Part shown: one piece after another, positions 45,791 to 57,928 of the stretch | Numbering within the stretch: position 1 is the stretch's first letter | Layout: each line of letters begins with the position of its first letter | Source of the DNA: Gaeumannomyces sp. JS-464 | Taxonomy: Eukaryota > Ascomycota > Sordariomycetes > Magnaporthales > Magnaporthaceae | NCBI GenBank assembly: GCA_002197995.1 | Contig: NGZR01000002.1 | Location: 8,866,001-8,930,000, forward strand | DNA length: 64,000 nucleotides | Direction: 5' to 3' | Notes under the pieces: generated by a model | Database searches by the model: none | Seen by the model: only the letters and a program-made list of their open reading frames with translations | What the model was told of the DNA's origin: nothing | Position numbers and translations under genes: made by a program

Positions 45791-46740
45791 AAAAGCAGTT
45801 TTTTTTAATATAGCCCGTTTAACCGCATTTAAAGCACTTCCCGTTTTTAAAGTTTTAAAATTTAACTTTTTTTAATACGTAATTGTCGCATTTAAGTTTA
45901 TAAATTTAAAATAAGTTTTTAATACCGTAAATAATTGCTATTTAGCGTTTTTAATTGGTTTTATTTTATACTACATTTTTAAACTATTATCCCTTTTTTT
46001 CCAGTTTTCGTTCGTATAACTTATTATTAATCTTAACGGTTATCGTAACGTATTTAACGAAAATGTTTAATCGTTTAATTTTAACCATTTTGTTTTTTAC
46101 GTTATTGCGTAAACCGGTGTAAAAGTGTATAATTTTAATTTAATCGGTTTAATTAAATTTATTAACAAATTGTTAAAACTTTAATACGTACGTTAACGCC
46201 GTTCCTTTTTACTAAAGTTAAAATAGCTTTTTTTTAATAACTTGTTTTTCGTTAATTTGTTTAAACATTTTAGCGATTTTTTTTCCGAATTTATCGAAAT
46301 TAGCGAACACGATTTTCGTAATTTTATTCGATTTGTTAAACTTTTTTAAATAATTCGCTTAAATAAGTTCGAATTAATTTTTAACTTTGCTGTTAAAACG
46401 GTTATTATGTAAACGACTTTTTATTTTTCGTTTTCGAAATAAGCTTAGTAAAACAAAACGTAACTTTTACATTTGGTAAAAAAAGTTCGAAATTTGCTTT
46501 CCTTTTCGTTATATTTGTTAAGCGTAAAAAACTTATACGTAAGTATCGTAAATTTAAGTTATTTTTTAATTTCCACAATTTTAACTTTAACCGCGGCTAA
46601 TTTAACTTTACTTTTTTACAACCCTTTATTATAACTTTAAAAAAGTTAAAAGCGTAACGGCAATGTACGTTACGCTACCGTATTTAAAAGTAAGGATAAA
46701 CGCTAATGTTTTAGTTTTAAAGTCGTTATAATCGTACTAT
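45791..46740 (-). pseudogene. Gypsy E5 gag
   Basis: The zinc knuckle CFKCG.TGYIKKNC at 45795-45836 (CX2CX4HX4C with His changed to Tyr) marks the C-terminus. The N-terminus begins just after the leader near 46740. Confidence 0.68.
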
Positions 46741-46778
46741 TCGTACTTCCGGTAAGTGCTAAATAAAATTAGTTAAAA

Positions 46779-47272
46779 TGTTACAAATAAGCTTTTGCTT
46801 TTAAAGTAAAGCCGTTTAAAAAAGGTGTCCGGAATAGTACGCTTATCGAAAAGTTTGGTAAATTTAGTAATAATGGTTTAATTGCTTGTTTAAAAGGGTG
46901 CTTTAAAACTAACTTAAGTTAATTAATGCCGAAGTTTTAATTTAAACTATTTAAAATAATAGGAAATTTATTTTTTATATTTTATAAAATCCTTTTTATT
47001 TTTACTAAGTTTTAAATTTGCGGCTTTTTTAAAGTTTTTACAAATTTACAAATCCTTTTTAAATTTATTACTTGGTTTTAAATTTTCACAAATTTTTACA
47101 AATCCCTTTTAAATTTACTACTTTGTTTTAAGTTTTTAACAAATTTACAAATCCTTTTTATTTTAAGTAATTTTGTTTGGTTACGTAACTTTTGTTTTTA
47201 ACGTAAGCGGGGTAAAAGCACCACTTTCACCGTTTATCCGCTTTATGCTTTGCTTGCATGCTAATCGTAACA
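46779..47272 (-). repeat. LTR family B, copy 2 (5' LTR of E5)
   Basis: TGTTACAAATAAGC to CGTAACA, 494 bp, matching 38195-38733 except for fewer or shorter U3 repeat units. Confidence 0.8.
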
Positions 47273-50200
47273 TAACATTGTAAATGTTAACCCGTAATTA
47301 GCGTAATACGGCGTAACGCTCGTACTTTTATAAATTAAATTGTTATAAGCGTATTATGCTAATAAAAGCAATTATACTTAGTTAGTTTTTTATAATTAAC
47401 GAAACATTATAAATACTATTTTAATGCTAATTCGTTCGTTCGGTTTAAATATATTTGCTGAAAAATAGTAAACCGTTAACAATAAAAAATCCGTTTTTAA
47501 TTTAGCCGTTAAACTTTTTTAAAACCTATTAGTAAATAGTTTATTTCGTTCGTAATAATACTTTCCGGCATTTCTAATTAGCTATTATATGTTTTAAAAA
47601 TATATAAACCAAATTTAATGTGTTGCTATTTTTTTAATAAAGTAAGAAATACGTATATTTAGTAAATCGATTTACGATTATTAATATGCTATTGTACCGT
47701 ATTTCCGTTAACGGTTTTTTAAATTTTAATAATTTAACAATAAAATTTATAATAATTACTTGCTATATTTCGCTAAGCGTTAATAGCGGTTATAGCAACC
47801 CGTAAAGTTTATACTTATTATTTTTAATTTTCGTATAAAATTTGCAATTTTTTATTGCGGTTTGTACTTTTACTTTAATTTTTATAAACTTATAATGTTA
47901 TTAAAGTTTTTTATATTTTAGTTACTTTTTAATAGCCGTATGCCATTTGGTTATAAATTTTTTGGATTTTTTTTAATGTTAAAAGTTCGTTTATTACTAC
48001 GGTTAATAACCGTCGATATGTTAGCATTAACGTACCGTTTGTTTTTTAAGCTAAAATAATACGTGTTTTTTTTTAATATTTCGATTTTATAATCCGTTCG
48101 TTTGTTAAAAGCGTTCGTTTATTTATTTTTCAATCCTTTTTCCGTATATAATTTTAAAGTTAAGTTCGTTAAAAAATTTACTTTATTTAATTTATCGCTT
48201 ATTTAAATTTTTATTTATAGTAAAATGTGTTAAATTTTTATAACCCGTATATATTATAACTTTATAATTTGCTTTACGTAAATACACTTGCCATTTTTTA
48301 AACGTTTAAACTATCGTTAAAAGTTTTTTATTATAAACTTAGTAATTTAACTTTAAACTGTTAAGTTTTTGCGAAAGAAATGTATAAAAATATAGCCTTT
48401 TTTACTCGTTTTACTAACTTAATTATCTTTTAATAACGTAATCGAAAGCGTCGGTTTTAACTTTAAAAGGTTTATTAGGATTTAGTATTGCTAATACTGG
48501 TTTTTACAGTATTACATTTTGTAATAACTTAAAAGTTAACTGTTTAACTTTAATCCATTTAAATTAAGTGTTATTTTTAATTAAATTAGTAAACGGTGTT
48601 ACTTTTTTATTAAAGTTTTTAATAAATCTTTTTTAAAAGTTTAAAAAGTTTAAAAAGCTTTTAACGTTTTAAACGTTTTTTAATATTAACCACTTTCGAA
48701 CTTTTTGTATTTTGGCTAGTTTAAAGCTAACTTTTTTTAATTTAATAACATATTTTAAAAAAGTAACTTTTTAAATATGCTAAATGCATTTTTTTAATTT
48801 TATTAAAAGCTTCGCGTTTTGCAGTTTTTAAAGCACTTTATACATATATTTTCGGTATTCGTCCTCGTTTTTTAAAAAAATGAAAATGTTATCGAAATAT
48901 ACCGTAATGAAAATGTTTAAGTATTTTCGTAACCTATGGTTAATTAAGCTTTAAAAAGTGGCCGGCGAGTTAATAAAGCTAAAAGTTATTACGAACGATT
49001 TAAACACTTTTTTTTAAATTCGAAACGCCGTTTTCCACTCGTTTTTTTTAATTTTAATTAGGTTATACGCTTTTCGTAAATTTAACGTTATAAATATGCG
49101 TGTTTTACAGAACTTATTTTTAAATTTATCGATTAAAAGCAAAAAATACCGATTTTTTACCGTAACGTCGTTTAGCGGTTTGTAATTAACGTATATATGT
49201 TTACCGTCCGTTTTTTTTAGCACGAACAAAATTTTATATTCGATTAGTAATTTCGACTTTCGGATAAATCCTTTTTTTAAATTTTCTTTTAATTGTTATT
49301 TTAACACCTCCTATTGCGAAAGGTTAAACGAGTATAACTTTTGGTATTTTAATTAAGCGTTTAATTTAAGCTTAATTTCGTAATTAAACGGTTTATATTT
49401 TAAAAGCTTTATATTTAGCTCCTTTTTAAACAATTTTTATATTTGCGGTACTTTTTTAATACCGTGGTAAATCGTTCCTTATCGTTTAGTATAAGTATAT
49501 AATCGCTTTTTATTTTAAATAGTTATATATTTACTAATGTTAATCGTTAATATTAACGGCTTCGTTTTATCGTCGTTGCGATTGCTTTTTCCTTCGTTTT
49601 ACGCCTTTCGTTTAGGGTTTGTAATTATTAAACCATTTTAATTGCTAAAAGCTCCTTTTATTAAATATAACCTATTGCTTAATTTATTCGCGGGTTACTT
49701 TTTTTAAACTAAGGAATTTTTAAAACCACGTTTTATTTCCTTATATTAGTAATGTTTAAAATAATGGTTTTTTCGTAAAATTCGATTATTATCGCGAAAA
49801 AATCGGTTTTGTAAATAATAACGCTTTAATTATACGAAACCCGTTTTTTTTTCCAAATTATAAAGCTAATACGAAAATTATTTCTTTTATATAACGAACT
49901 TTAATTTTTTTACCATTGTTAATAAAATAAAATTCTTTTATATTTCGTTATCGATTATAGAAAGTATTAATCGTTCGTTAATTTTTATTAATAATATAAG
50001 GTGTTAATTTTTAACTTTTATTACACTGGTTTTTGCTTAGGTTTTTTACGGTAATGTTTTATTTCGTAACTTTTTCGCGGGTGGTTAGTTTAGTTTTTTA
50101 ACCCCGAGGTTTTAAAAGTTTATCCGTTTTTCGTTTTGTACTTTCGCCGTACGTTTTGGATTTATCCGTTTATTTAAGTTTTAACCTTTTAATGCATATA

Positions 50201-50294
50201 AACTTTACATTTTTCGCTCGGGCATTTATGCTATTCGAGCATTTTAATAACGCAAATTATTAAATAAAAAAACGAAAGTTTAAAAATTGCAAAC
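47273..50294 (-). pseudogene. Gypsy E2 pol, integrase to RT
   Basis: Continuation of E2 beyond E5. The open RT segment at 49014-49229 (minus) reads FVLKKTDGKHIYVNYKPLND, then TVKNRYFLLLIDKF and ITLNLRKAYNLI, the usual first RT blocks. Integrase and RNase H lie to its left in degraded form. Confidence 0.75.
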
Positions 50295-50829
50295 TGTTAA
50301 AAAAAACTAATGTATTTAGTTAAAGTTAGGTTGCATAAACCTTACTTACCCCGCATTACTTACCTTGTATTACTTACCTTATACTTTTGTAAATTTGTGC
50401 ATAAAGTCGGCCTATAGCGTGTTACCGCGCTTAAGTTAGCCGTTATAAAACTACCTAATTTACTTACTTTACACGCGTTAAAGCAAAAGTGAAAAACGCA
50501 CAAGTTAAATTTAAAAGCCTAACGCGAAAATGGCTTTAATAACCGTGGGTCGATTTTTTAATTTCCTTATACAAAATAATTTTTCGAAAAATCGCGTGCG
50601 GCATTAAAACCCTTTTAAGCGGGAGGCCCGCGGGATTAATGTCGGAAGGTATATAAAAAAGTTAAGTTAGCGACCCTTTTTTGCAATACAAGCTTATACT
50701 ACTTATTAAGCTTAAAGCTTTACTAGCACTACTTGTAATGTTTAATAAAGCTTGTATTAATTAAACGTAACTTTATTAATTATTGTAATTAGCGTAAGCA
50801 CGCCCTAATTAAAACCCTATATTTTTACA
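50295..50829 (-). mobile_element. Solo LTR D2 (535 bp)
   Basis: Inverted copy of D1 (35625-36158). Flanks CAAAC and AAAAC match in four of five bases. Inserted in E2 between RT and gag. The GC-rich core GGGAGGCCCGCGGG is retained. Confidence 0.78.
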
Positions 50830-52649
50830 AAAACCTTTATTTATAATTACACATATTAATGTCCTATTATAAAAATTAAATTTATTCCCGTAGTTTTACG
50901 CGTGGTTAATTTTTAAGCTATTTCCGTAAAAACTAATCGTATTTTAGCTTTTTTTCTAAATGCGAAAAGTAATTATTATAAAAGCATTTTGCTTAAAAAA
51001 GCTGTTTATAACCGTTTTTTATTAAAGCTACGTTTTTGTAATTTTTTATTATAAAATTATTAAGCTTTTTTTCGTTAATTTTTTTACGCTATTTTTCGCG
51101 TTATTTCGTAATACGTAATTTGCTAAACGTTTGTAAACCAATTTAATGGTTTTTCGTTATCGTTTTTAATAGGTTAAACTTTTTGCTAAATTTCGTTTGC
51201 CGCAAACTTTTTTACCGGGAGTTTGCTATATAAGCGCGTGTTTATTATAAAAAACCAATTTGGTTTTTTTCGCGTTTTTTAACTAGTTATTACCCGGCGT
51301 ATTAAATGTAACTATTTTAGCAGTTTTTCAATTTTTTTTAAATAATAGCAAATTTAATATGTTTTATTAATCGTATTTCGAAAGCTTATCGTTTATTTCG
51401 TAACTTTTTATAAACCATTTTAACTAGCGTTATGGTTTTTATTTTTCAGCGTTTTTTAAACTTTTATAAAATTTTCGAAAGGTTTAAACAATTTTTTTTC
51501 GTAAGTTTAATAGGTTTTAGTTTTTTAAAATATTCGTATTAATTCTTTTTTCACGTTTTAAATTTCCATTTAAATAAAAGCTTTTTAAACCTTTATTTTT
51601 GCGAAAGTTCGTCGCATTATAACGGCGGTTTTCGGTCGGGGGTATTACTTTAATTCGTTTTATTAAATCGATATATTTTATATAAATTGTTATAATATGC
51701 CGTTTAATTAAAGCTGGGTTTTAAGCATAAATTTTTCGCTTTTTCGTTTTATTAGTAAGCTATTACTATTTGTTTGCTGCTTTATCCAGCTAATTAAAAA
51801 TAATGTTTTTTAACTTGTTTAAATTGTTCGCATTTAAAGCATTTCCCGTTTTTAATATTAAAACGGACTTTTTATTTTATTTTTTTACTAATATGTTACT
51901 TTAGCAATAAAGTTTATAAGTTTTAAATAAACTTTATACGCCGTGCTTTTTTAACGTTAATGCTTTTTTTGCTTTAATTAAGTTTTTAAAAGCTTTTAAC
52001 TTTTAACGATTTTTTTTATAATTGTTTATATAACCGGTTGTTAATTTAAACCGCTTTTTCGATGTATTTTAATAAAAGTTTAAATTGTTTAGTTTTCGCG
52101 AACTTATTTTTAATTTCGTTTCGTAACTTTTCGTAAAAAGCCGAAAATAAAGGTTTATTTTTCCATTTTAGCTTAATTAAAATGCGTTAAAACTTAATAA
52201 CGTATTTAAACGCTAACTTTATTTGTTTAAATTGTTAAATTTCTTTTTTCGCGATTTTAACTTTATCCGTTATACTAAACACTTTTTTTTAAACGTTTTT
52301 CGAACTTGTTAAACGGTAGGAGTACGATTTTCGTATTTTCGTTTTAAGCATTTTCGTCGTTTTTTTAGGTAATTTCGGTATGTAAGTTTAAATTAATCCT
52401 TTATTTTACTTTTTAACTTTATAATTGCGTATATAACTTTTTATTGCTCGGTTACGAACTGCTTTTTATAAAACCGGGAATATTTTTTGCATTTGGTAAA
52501 AAACGTTTAAAGCTGTCCGTTTTCCCCGTTATATTTCGAAAGTGTAAAAAATTTGTAAAACTGCTTTATAAACGTAGCGATTTGCTTTATCGTTTAAGCA
52601 GTTTGCTTTGCAATTTGGTTTAACGCGGCGTTTATATTAATAATAATTT
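50830..52649 (-). pseudogene. Gypsy E2 gag and upstream pol
   Basis: The zinc knuckle, CFKCEQF ... preceded by NGK, near 51835-51860 (minus) marks the gag C-terminus. Capsid-type sequence extends to about 52600. Cut by E3 insertion at 52650. Confidence 0.62.
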
Positions 52650-53096
52650 TATTACGACCAGCATGCAAGCTTTTAAAACAGCAAAGCAAAAAAGGCTTTA
52701 AAGTAGTGCCTTCGCCTTACCCCGGTTACGTGGAGTTACGTAAACCAAAAATAATTTGTAAATTTATAATAAAGTAATAAATCCAAAAAGGATTTATGGA
52801 TTTATAACAAAGCAATAAATTTAAAAGGGATTTGTAGATTTGTAGCAAAACCACAAATTTAACCCAATACAAAGCAAAAAGCAGCGTATATATAAAAAAT
52901 GGATTTCTTTTAATTTTAGGTAGCTTTAATTAAAGCTTCGGCATTAATTAACTTAAGTTAGCTTTTAAACATCTTTTAAAGTAAGCAATTAAATTGTCCT
53001 TTTAAGTTACGTATTCCCTTATTTACTAGCACTAGCGATATTGTTCTTTTTACTTCCAAAGTGCTTTATTTTAAAAGCAAACCCTTAATTGTAATA
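52650..53096 (+). repeat. LTR family A, copy 3 (5' LTR of E3)
   Basis: 447 bp, starting TATTACGACC (original TG changed to TA) and ending TTAATTGTAATA. Triple 38-bp U3 repeat at about 52745-52860. Confidence 0.88.
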
Positions 53097-53147
53097 TTTT
53101 ACTTAATTTTATTTAGTACCTCGTTAAAGGAAAAGGATAATATAATT

Positions 53148-54120
53148 ATAGCGAGTAGCAGCAAAAAACCTAAGGAAAAAAAAAACCACGGTTTTCACTT
53201 TTAACGGTATTAAATACGATTTTAACGAAACCGCTAATACGGCTAACCTTTTTAAGCTTATAGCGAACGAAATCGCCAAAAGCTAAGCTAAAATAAAGCA
53301 ATTTATTACAAAATTGCTATCCTTTAAAACGCTTATCGCAATCCGAACGTACAAATTTCTATCCTCGGATTTTTACGAAAAGGAAAACGGTAAGCTTAAA
53401 ACGGTTTTTACCAAATGCAAAAGCTATTTTAAGTTTTACGAATAGCAATTCGTAAACGAGGAATAAAAGGTTGCTTACGCTATTATTAAGCTGGACGGCA
53501 AAGTGAAAAAGTGGTTTTAGCTAACCTAAAGTAACTATTTTAAAAGGTATAAAAATAACTAAAAAGCTACCAAAATCATTTTCGCCAATTTCGAAACTTT
53601 CGAAAAAAAGGTCGGAAAAGTGTTCGGAATAATCGACGAAACCCAAATCGCCGAAAAAAAAGCTGCAAGCTTTTAAATAGCGAAAAGCTATAGCTAAATA
53701 CGCAGCGGATTTTTAACGGATTAATACTAAGCTTAATTAAAGCGACGCTACGTTAATGCTGCACTTTTACAACGGGTTGCGCGAAAACGTAAAAAATAAA
53801 TTCGCAAAGCAAAACCGTTTAAAATTTTTTACGGATTACGTTTAAAACGCAGTTTATATTAGCGACAAATTGTATAAACGATAACAGGAAAAAAAAAGAT
53901 ATAATTTTAAAAGCGCGGTATAAAACAATAAAACCAACCAAAAAAAGGTTAAATAATAACCTATTACGGTTTATAAAACGCATTTAAGCTTTATAAACCT
54001 TAGTGCGGGAGCCGCTTATTAGTAATAAAGGCAGTAAAAAAAGCAAAAACAAAACCTAAAAAACGGGAAGTGTTTTAAATGCGGCCAAATTGGCTATATA
54101 AAAGTTAATTGCTTTTAATA
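53148..54120 (+). pseudogene. Gypsy E3 gag
   Basis: Starts ATA (ATG changed) at 53148, ASSSKKPKEK. Capsid motifs FYNGLRENVKNKFAKQNR near 53770 and YISDKLYKR follow. It ends with zinc knuckle CFKCGQIGYIKVNC at 54071-54112, CX2CX4HX4C with His to Tyr. Confidence 0.78.
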
Positions 54121-56065
54121 AAGTAATAACCGCTAAGTAGCGAACTTTTAACGAACGTAAAAAAGCTTAACATAAAAAGGTTATACTTTAAAACGGCGTT
54201 TAGCTAAACGTGCTATTACGACGAGCTATATGCTATATACCAATTCGATAAAAAGGTTACCGAATGGTATTTTCGAAAACTTTAAAGCATTTACATATTT
54301 AAAACTACAAAGTTCGAATACGATAGCGAGGGAAAATAGCGCGTCGCTTTCGGGTTTACGAATTCGGAAAAAAAAACGACGCCGTTTTTTAAAAGATTTA
54401 AAAAAAAGCAACTTTAACAGTTGGTTCGGAAGAAAAAAAATCTCGAAAAAAGCTTTTAAACTAAACACACCTTTTTCGAAAGTCGGAAAATTTCGATATT
54501 AACGTTAAAATAAACTAAAACGGTTAAACCTTTAAAATAGCCGAGTTTTAAAAGCGAGCAAAAGGTTTAAACGGCGAAACCTTTGTACTTATAATCCGTA
54601 AAAGCCAAACAAATTAAAAGGATTAGCGCGCTTTTACGCTTTTCGATATTTCGGAATGTTTTTGGAACGTTAAAATTCCAGGATACCTAAATGGCCCGTT
54701 ATGCCATATTACCCCGGCAAACGGAAATAACGGTTAACTTTTATCGTAATTTAACAACTAGTAAAAAGTTAAATACGTTAACTACCGGTTTAACGATATA
54801 AACGAGCTAAATAGGGCCGCGTTAAAACCTAAAAACCACTTTAGCGTTAACTTGGAATACCCCGAACATTTATACCTTTTTTAAGCAAAATGCATTTACG
54901 GAAAATGCAAATTTCACTTATAACTTAAGTTTAAATACGATTTTTTTTTACGGAAATTAAAAAAACGAGTTAAAAGTTAAACCCCGTTTGGCATTTTAAT
55001 TGCCACGGTAAAAACCAGCCCAAATCGGCAAATTTACCGCAGTTTTTAAGCTTAGCGAACGGCATTTAATACTATGTATTACCAAAACACTCGATTAGGG
55101 AAAGTGCGAAATTATAAAATGGAAAAAGCATATATTACAAAAGGCGGAAGCTTAGCATTAAAGGATTACGCGGACGTACCGTTCGACCCGAATAAAAGGA
55201 CGAACGTACGGTACTCGTTTATTTTACTAAAAAATTAAAAAAAACTACCCGAGCGGAAAGCACAAAATGAAAAAAAGAAAAAACCGATAAAACCCTCGCA
55301 ATAGCAAAATCGAATTAATCGTACGACTTATTAACATTCCGGATAAAATATTAAAAAAAAAGGTTAAAATAATAATCGATTGCGGAATATAAAGCGATTA
55401 TATATCGCTATAAATGTTTAAACGGTATAGCATTTTTACAAGTCGGAAACGCTAACCGTACTAATTAAAAACGGTCGAAAAAATACCTATCGCTTATAAT
55501 AAAAAATGGATTGACCGAAAAACACAGCTAATAAATTACGCACTCGGAACGGGGAAAACGTTACTTATTATTAAATAAACTGGATATAAAAAAGGAAACG
55601 TAATTTTCGGAATTTTTTAATTTAAAAAAAATAACTTACGAATAAATTAAGCTACCGGCCAAATTTAATAGGAAAAATTACGAATAATTAAAACGGTTTA
55701 CCAATTACAAACTTTAAACCGTAAATATAAAAAGCAACGAAAAAAGGTTATAACGGTAATAGGATTTAGCAATCCACTTTTACATTTAGCATCGATAAAT
55801 ACGCGATTATCCAAAGCGAAAAGCGATTAAAACAGTTTAACCAATATTAAAAAACGGCTCGCGAATATTCCGGAAAAATATTATAAATACGAAAAAATAT
55901 TTCGGAAAAACCTAAAAACGGTGTTTCCCGAATATAAACCGTTCGATTTAAAAATTAAATTTAAACCAAAAACGCAGTTTAAATACCAAAAGCTATATTA
56001 ATTTAGCTTTCGGCAATATAGGGTGTTAAAAAAATAGCTAAAAAAAAACTTACGAAAAGGATATA
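54121..56065 (+). pseudogene. Gypsy E3 pol, protease and start of RT
   Basis: Protease core IIIDCGI.SDYISL near 55372-55412 (usual DSG). The segment ahead of RT (PEYKPFDLKIKFKPKTQFKY) is at about 55930-55990, then pogo copy 8 interrupts at TA 56064-56065. Confidence 0.75.
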
Positions 56066-57926
56066 ACGTGGTTTATTAATAAATGGGCCACATTAATTAG
56101 TAGGCCATAACACGCAACCACGCGACACTTTTTCTTTCGCAACCAATTCTTCCGCCCATAACAATGTTAATAAAAAACGACGAAAGCCGGGTAATGCTTA
56201 CCTTTCGGGTTTTATAATTTAACCCAAAACTAAGCATACGAAAAGCTGCAAAAATTTACTCGGTCGCGAAAATAACTTTAACGCGTTAAAAGCGGGGCTT
56301 ACCTGCTCGACGCGACATTATGCCCGGATTACGGAAATTAACGAAATCCGAAAAAAAAGCGCTTATTAAATACATATTTAAGCTGGATTTTCGCGCATTC
56401 CTTCCTTAGCATTTTGGTGTTAAAAATATAGTTAACTAATTGCTCGCCGAACGCGACGCGAGTACCGTTAGTAAACGTTAAGTTAAAAGGTTCGTTAAAC
56501 GCCGCTTAAAGCTCGGCACGCGTTAAATTCGAAAATACGATTACTAAAAAGCCAAATGTGAAAATCCTAAGCTCGTTTTTGCCTAATTCGACTTTATACG
56601 GAATATTATAGCCAAATATGGCATTTTAAATAACGACATTTATAACTTCGACGAAACCGGCTTTTTTATAGGCATAATCGCCGCCGTTATAATTATTACA
56701 ATATTAAAAGGCCGTGGTAAAACAAAGCTAGTTTAGCTTAATAACCGGGAATGGGTTACAATTATCCAAAAGGTTAACAATTGCGGCTAAGCAATCCCCC
56801 CTTTTATTATCGTTAAAAGGCAATATTATTTAGCTAATTAGTATTCGGAAACTAACTTTCCACGCGATTAAATTATTGCAACGAATTCCAACGGGTAAAT
56901 TACGAACGAGCTTGGTTTAAAATGGATCCAGCATTTTAATAAACATATAGCATCGCGCGTAAATGGCCCTTATCGTTTATTAATGCTAAACGGTTACAAA
57001 AGCCACCATTCGACGGATTTCGAGCTTTATTGCTAAAAACATAATATTATTACGCTTTATATGCCTTCGCATTCGTTTTACTTCTTTTAACCGCTTAACG
57101 TTAAATGTTTTAACCCGTTAAAAAAGGCGTACGGTTAACAAATCGAAAATTTAATAAGGTTATACGTTAACCACGTAATTAAGGTCGAGTTTTTTTCGGC
57201 GTTTAAAACGGCATTTTTTGCTTTTATAACCGAAAAAAACATTCGGGGAAGCTTTCGAAAGGCTAGCTTTGCTCCATTTAATCCGGATTCGGTTTTAAAA
57301 AAGCTAAATGTAAGGTTACGAACTTTAACTCCCCCGAAAAAGCCTTTAAACGACGTTGAACTTTAAACCTTTAAAACGCTTTAAACAGTTAAAAACGCAA
57401 CTTCGCAATCCGAACATATTAAAACTCGGATTTCTAATTACCGGAGTAGTTTTTCGTTACCCATACTATCGGTTATAAACTAATTAACGAAAAGGGCTAA
57501 AGCAATTATGCATCGGGTTAACCTTTTGGAAAAAAAGTGCTCCAGGTTACGAAAAGCGAACGAGGCGTTAAGTAAACGCCGAAAGGCTAAAAAAACACGT
57601 GTTCGATAAAAAGGGTTACATATTATCGAAAAGGTACGAAACGCTTTAAACTAGGAAAAGCTAAATAAATAACTATAGTAAGAAATGCGCGATTATGGGG
57701 GTTAAAAAAAAAAGGCGACGACGACTCGTTAGCGATGTGGCACTTGCGGTAAAACCGGACACAATGCGCGCATTTGCTAAAAGAAAGTAAAAACGTTCGA
57801 TGTATACAATTCCGAGTAGTTTAAATGGATTCCTGGCGTTATTAGGTTAGCATGCGCGTTAATTAATTAAAAGTCGGGGTGTTATAGCTTATTAATTAAT
57901 ATGGCCCATTTATTAATAAACCACGT
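56066..57926 (+). mobile_element. Fot1/pogo-like transposon copy 8 (1,861 bp), inside E3 pol
   Basis: TIRs ACGTGGTTTATTAATAAATG and partner, TA flanks (56064-56065, 57927-57928). Plus-strand transposase starts ATGCCCGGATTACGG near 56320, with FDETGF near 56645. RIP-mutated. Confidence 0.9.
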
Positions 57927-57928
57927 TA

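Larger units (their letters stand above)
38195..47272 (-). mobile_element. Ty3/Gypsy chromodomain retrotransposon E5, full length, with pogo copy 7
   Basis: Family B LTRs at 38195-38733 and 46779-47272. The minus-strand gag-pol between them is interrupted by the pogo copy 42516-44374. About 7.2 kb without it. It interrupts E2 pol: sequence left of 38195 and right of 47273 joins into the same integrase region seen in E1. The flanking five bases (CATAC, TAACA) do not match, so the target duplication is unverified. Confidence 0.8.
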
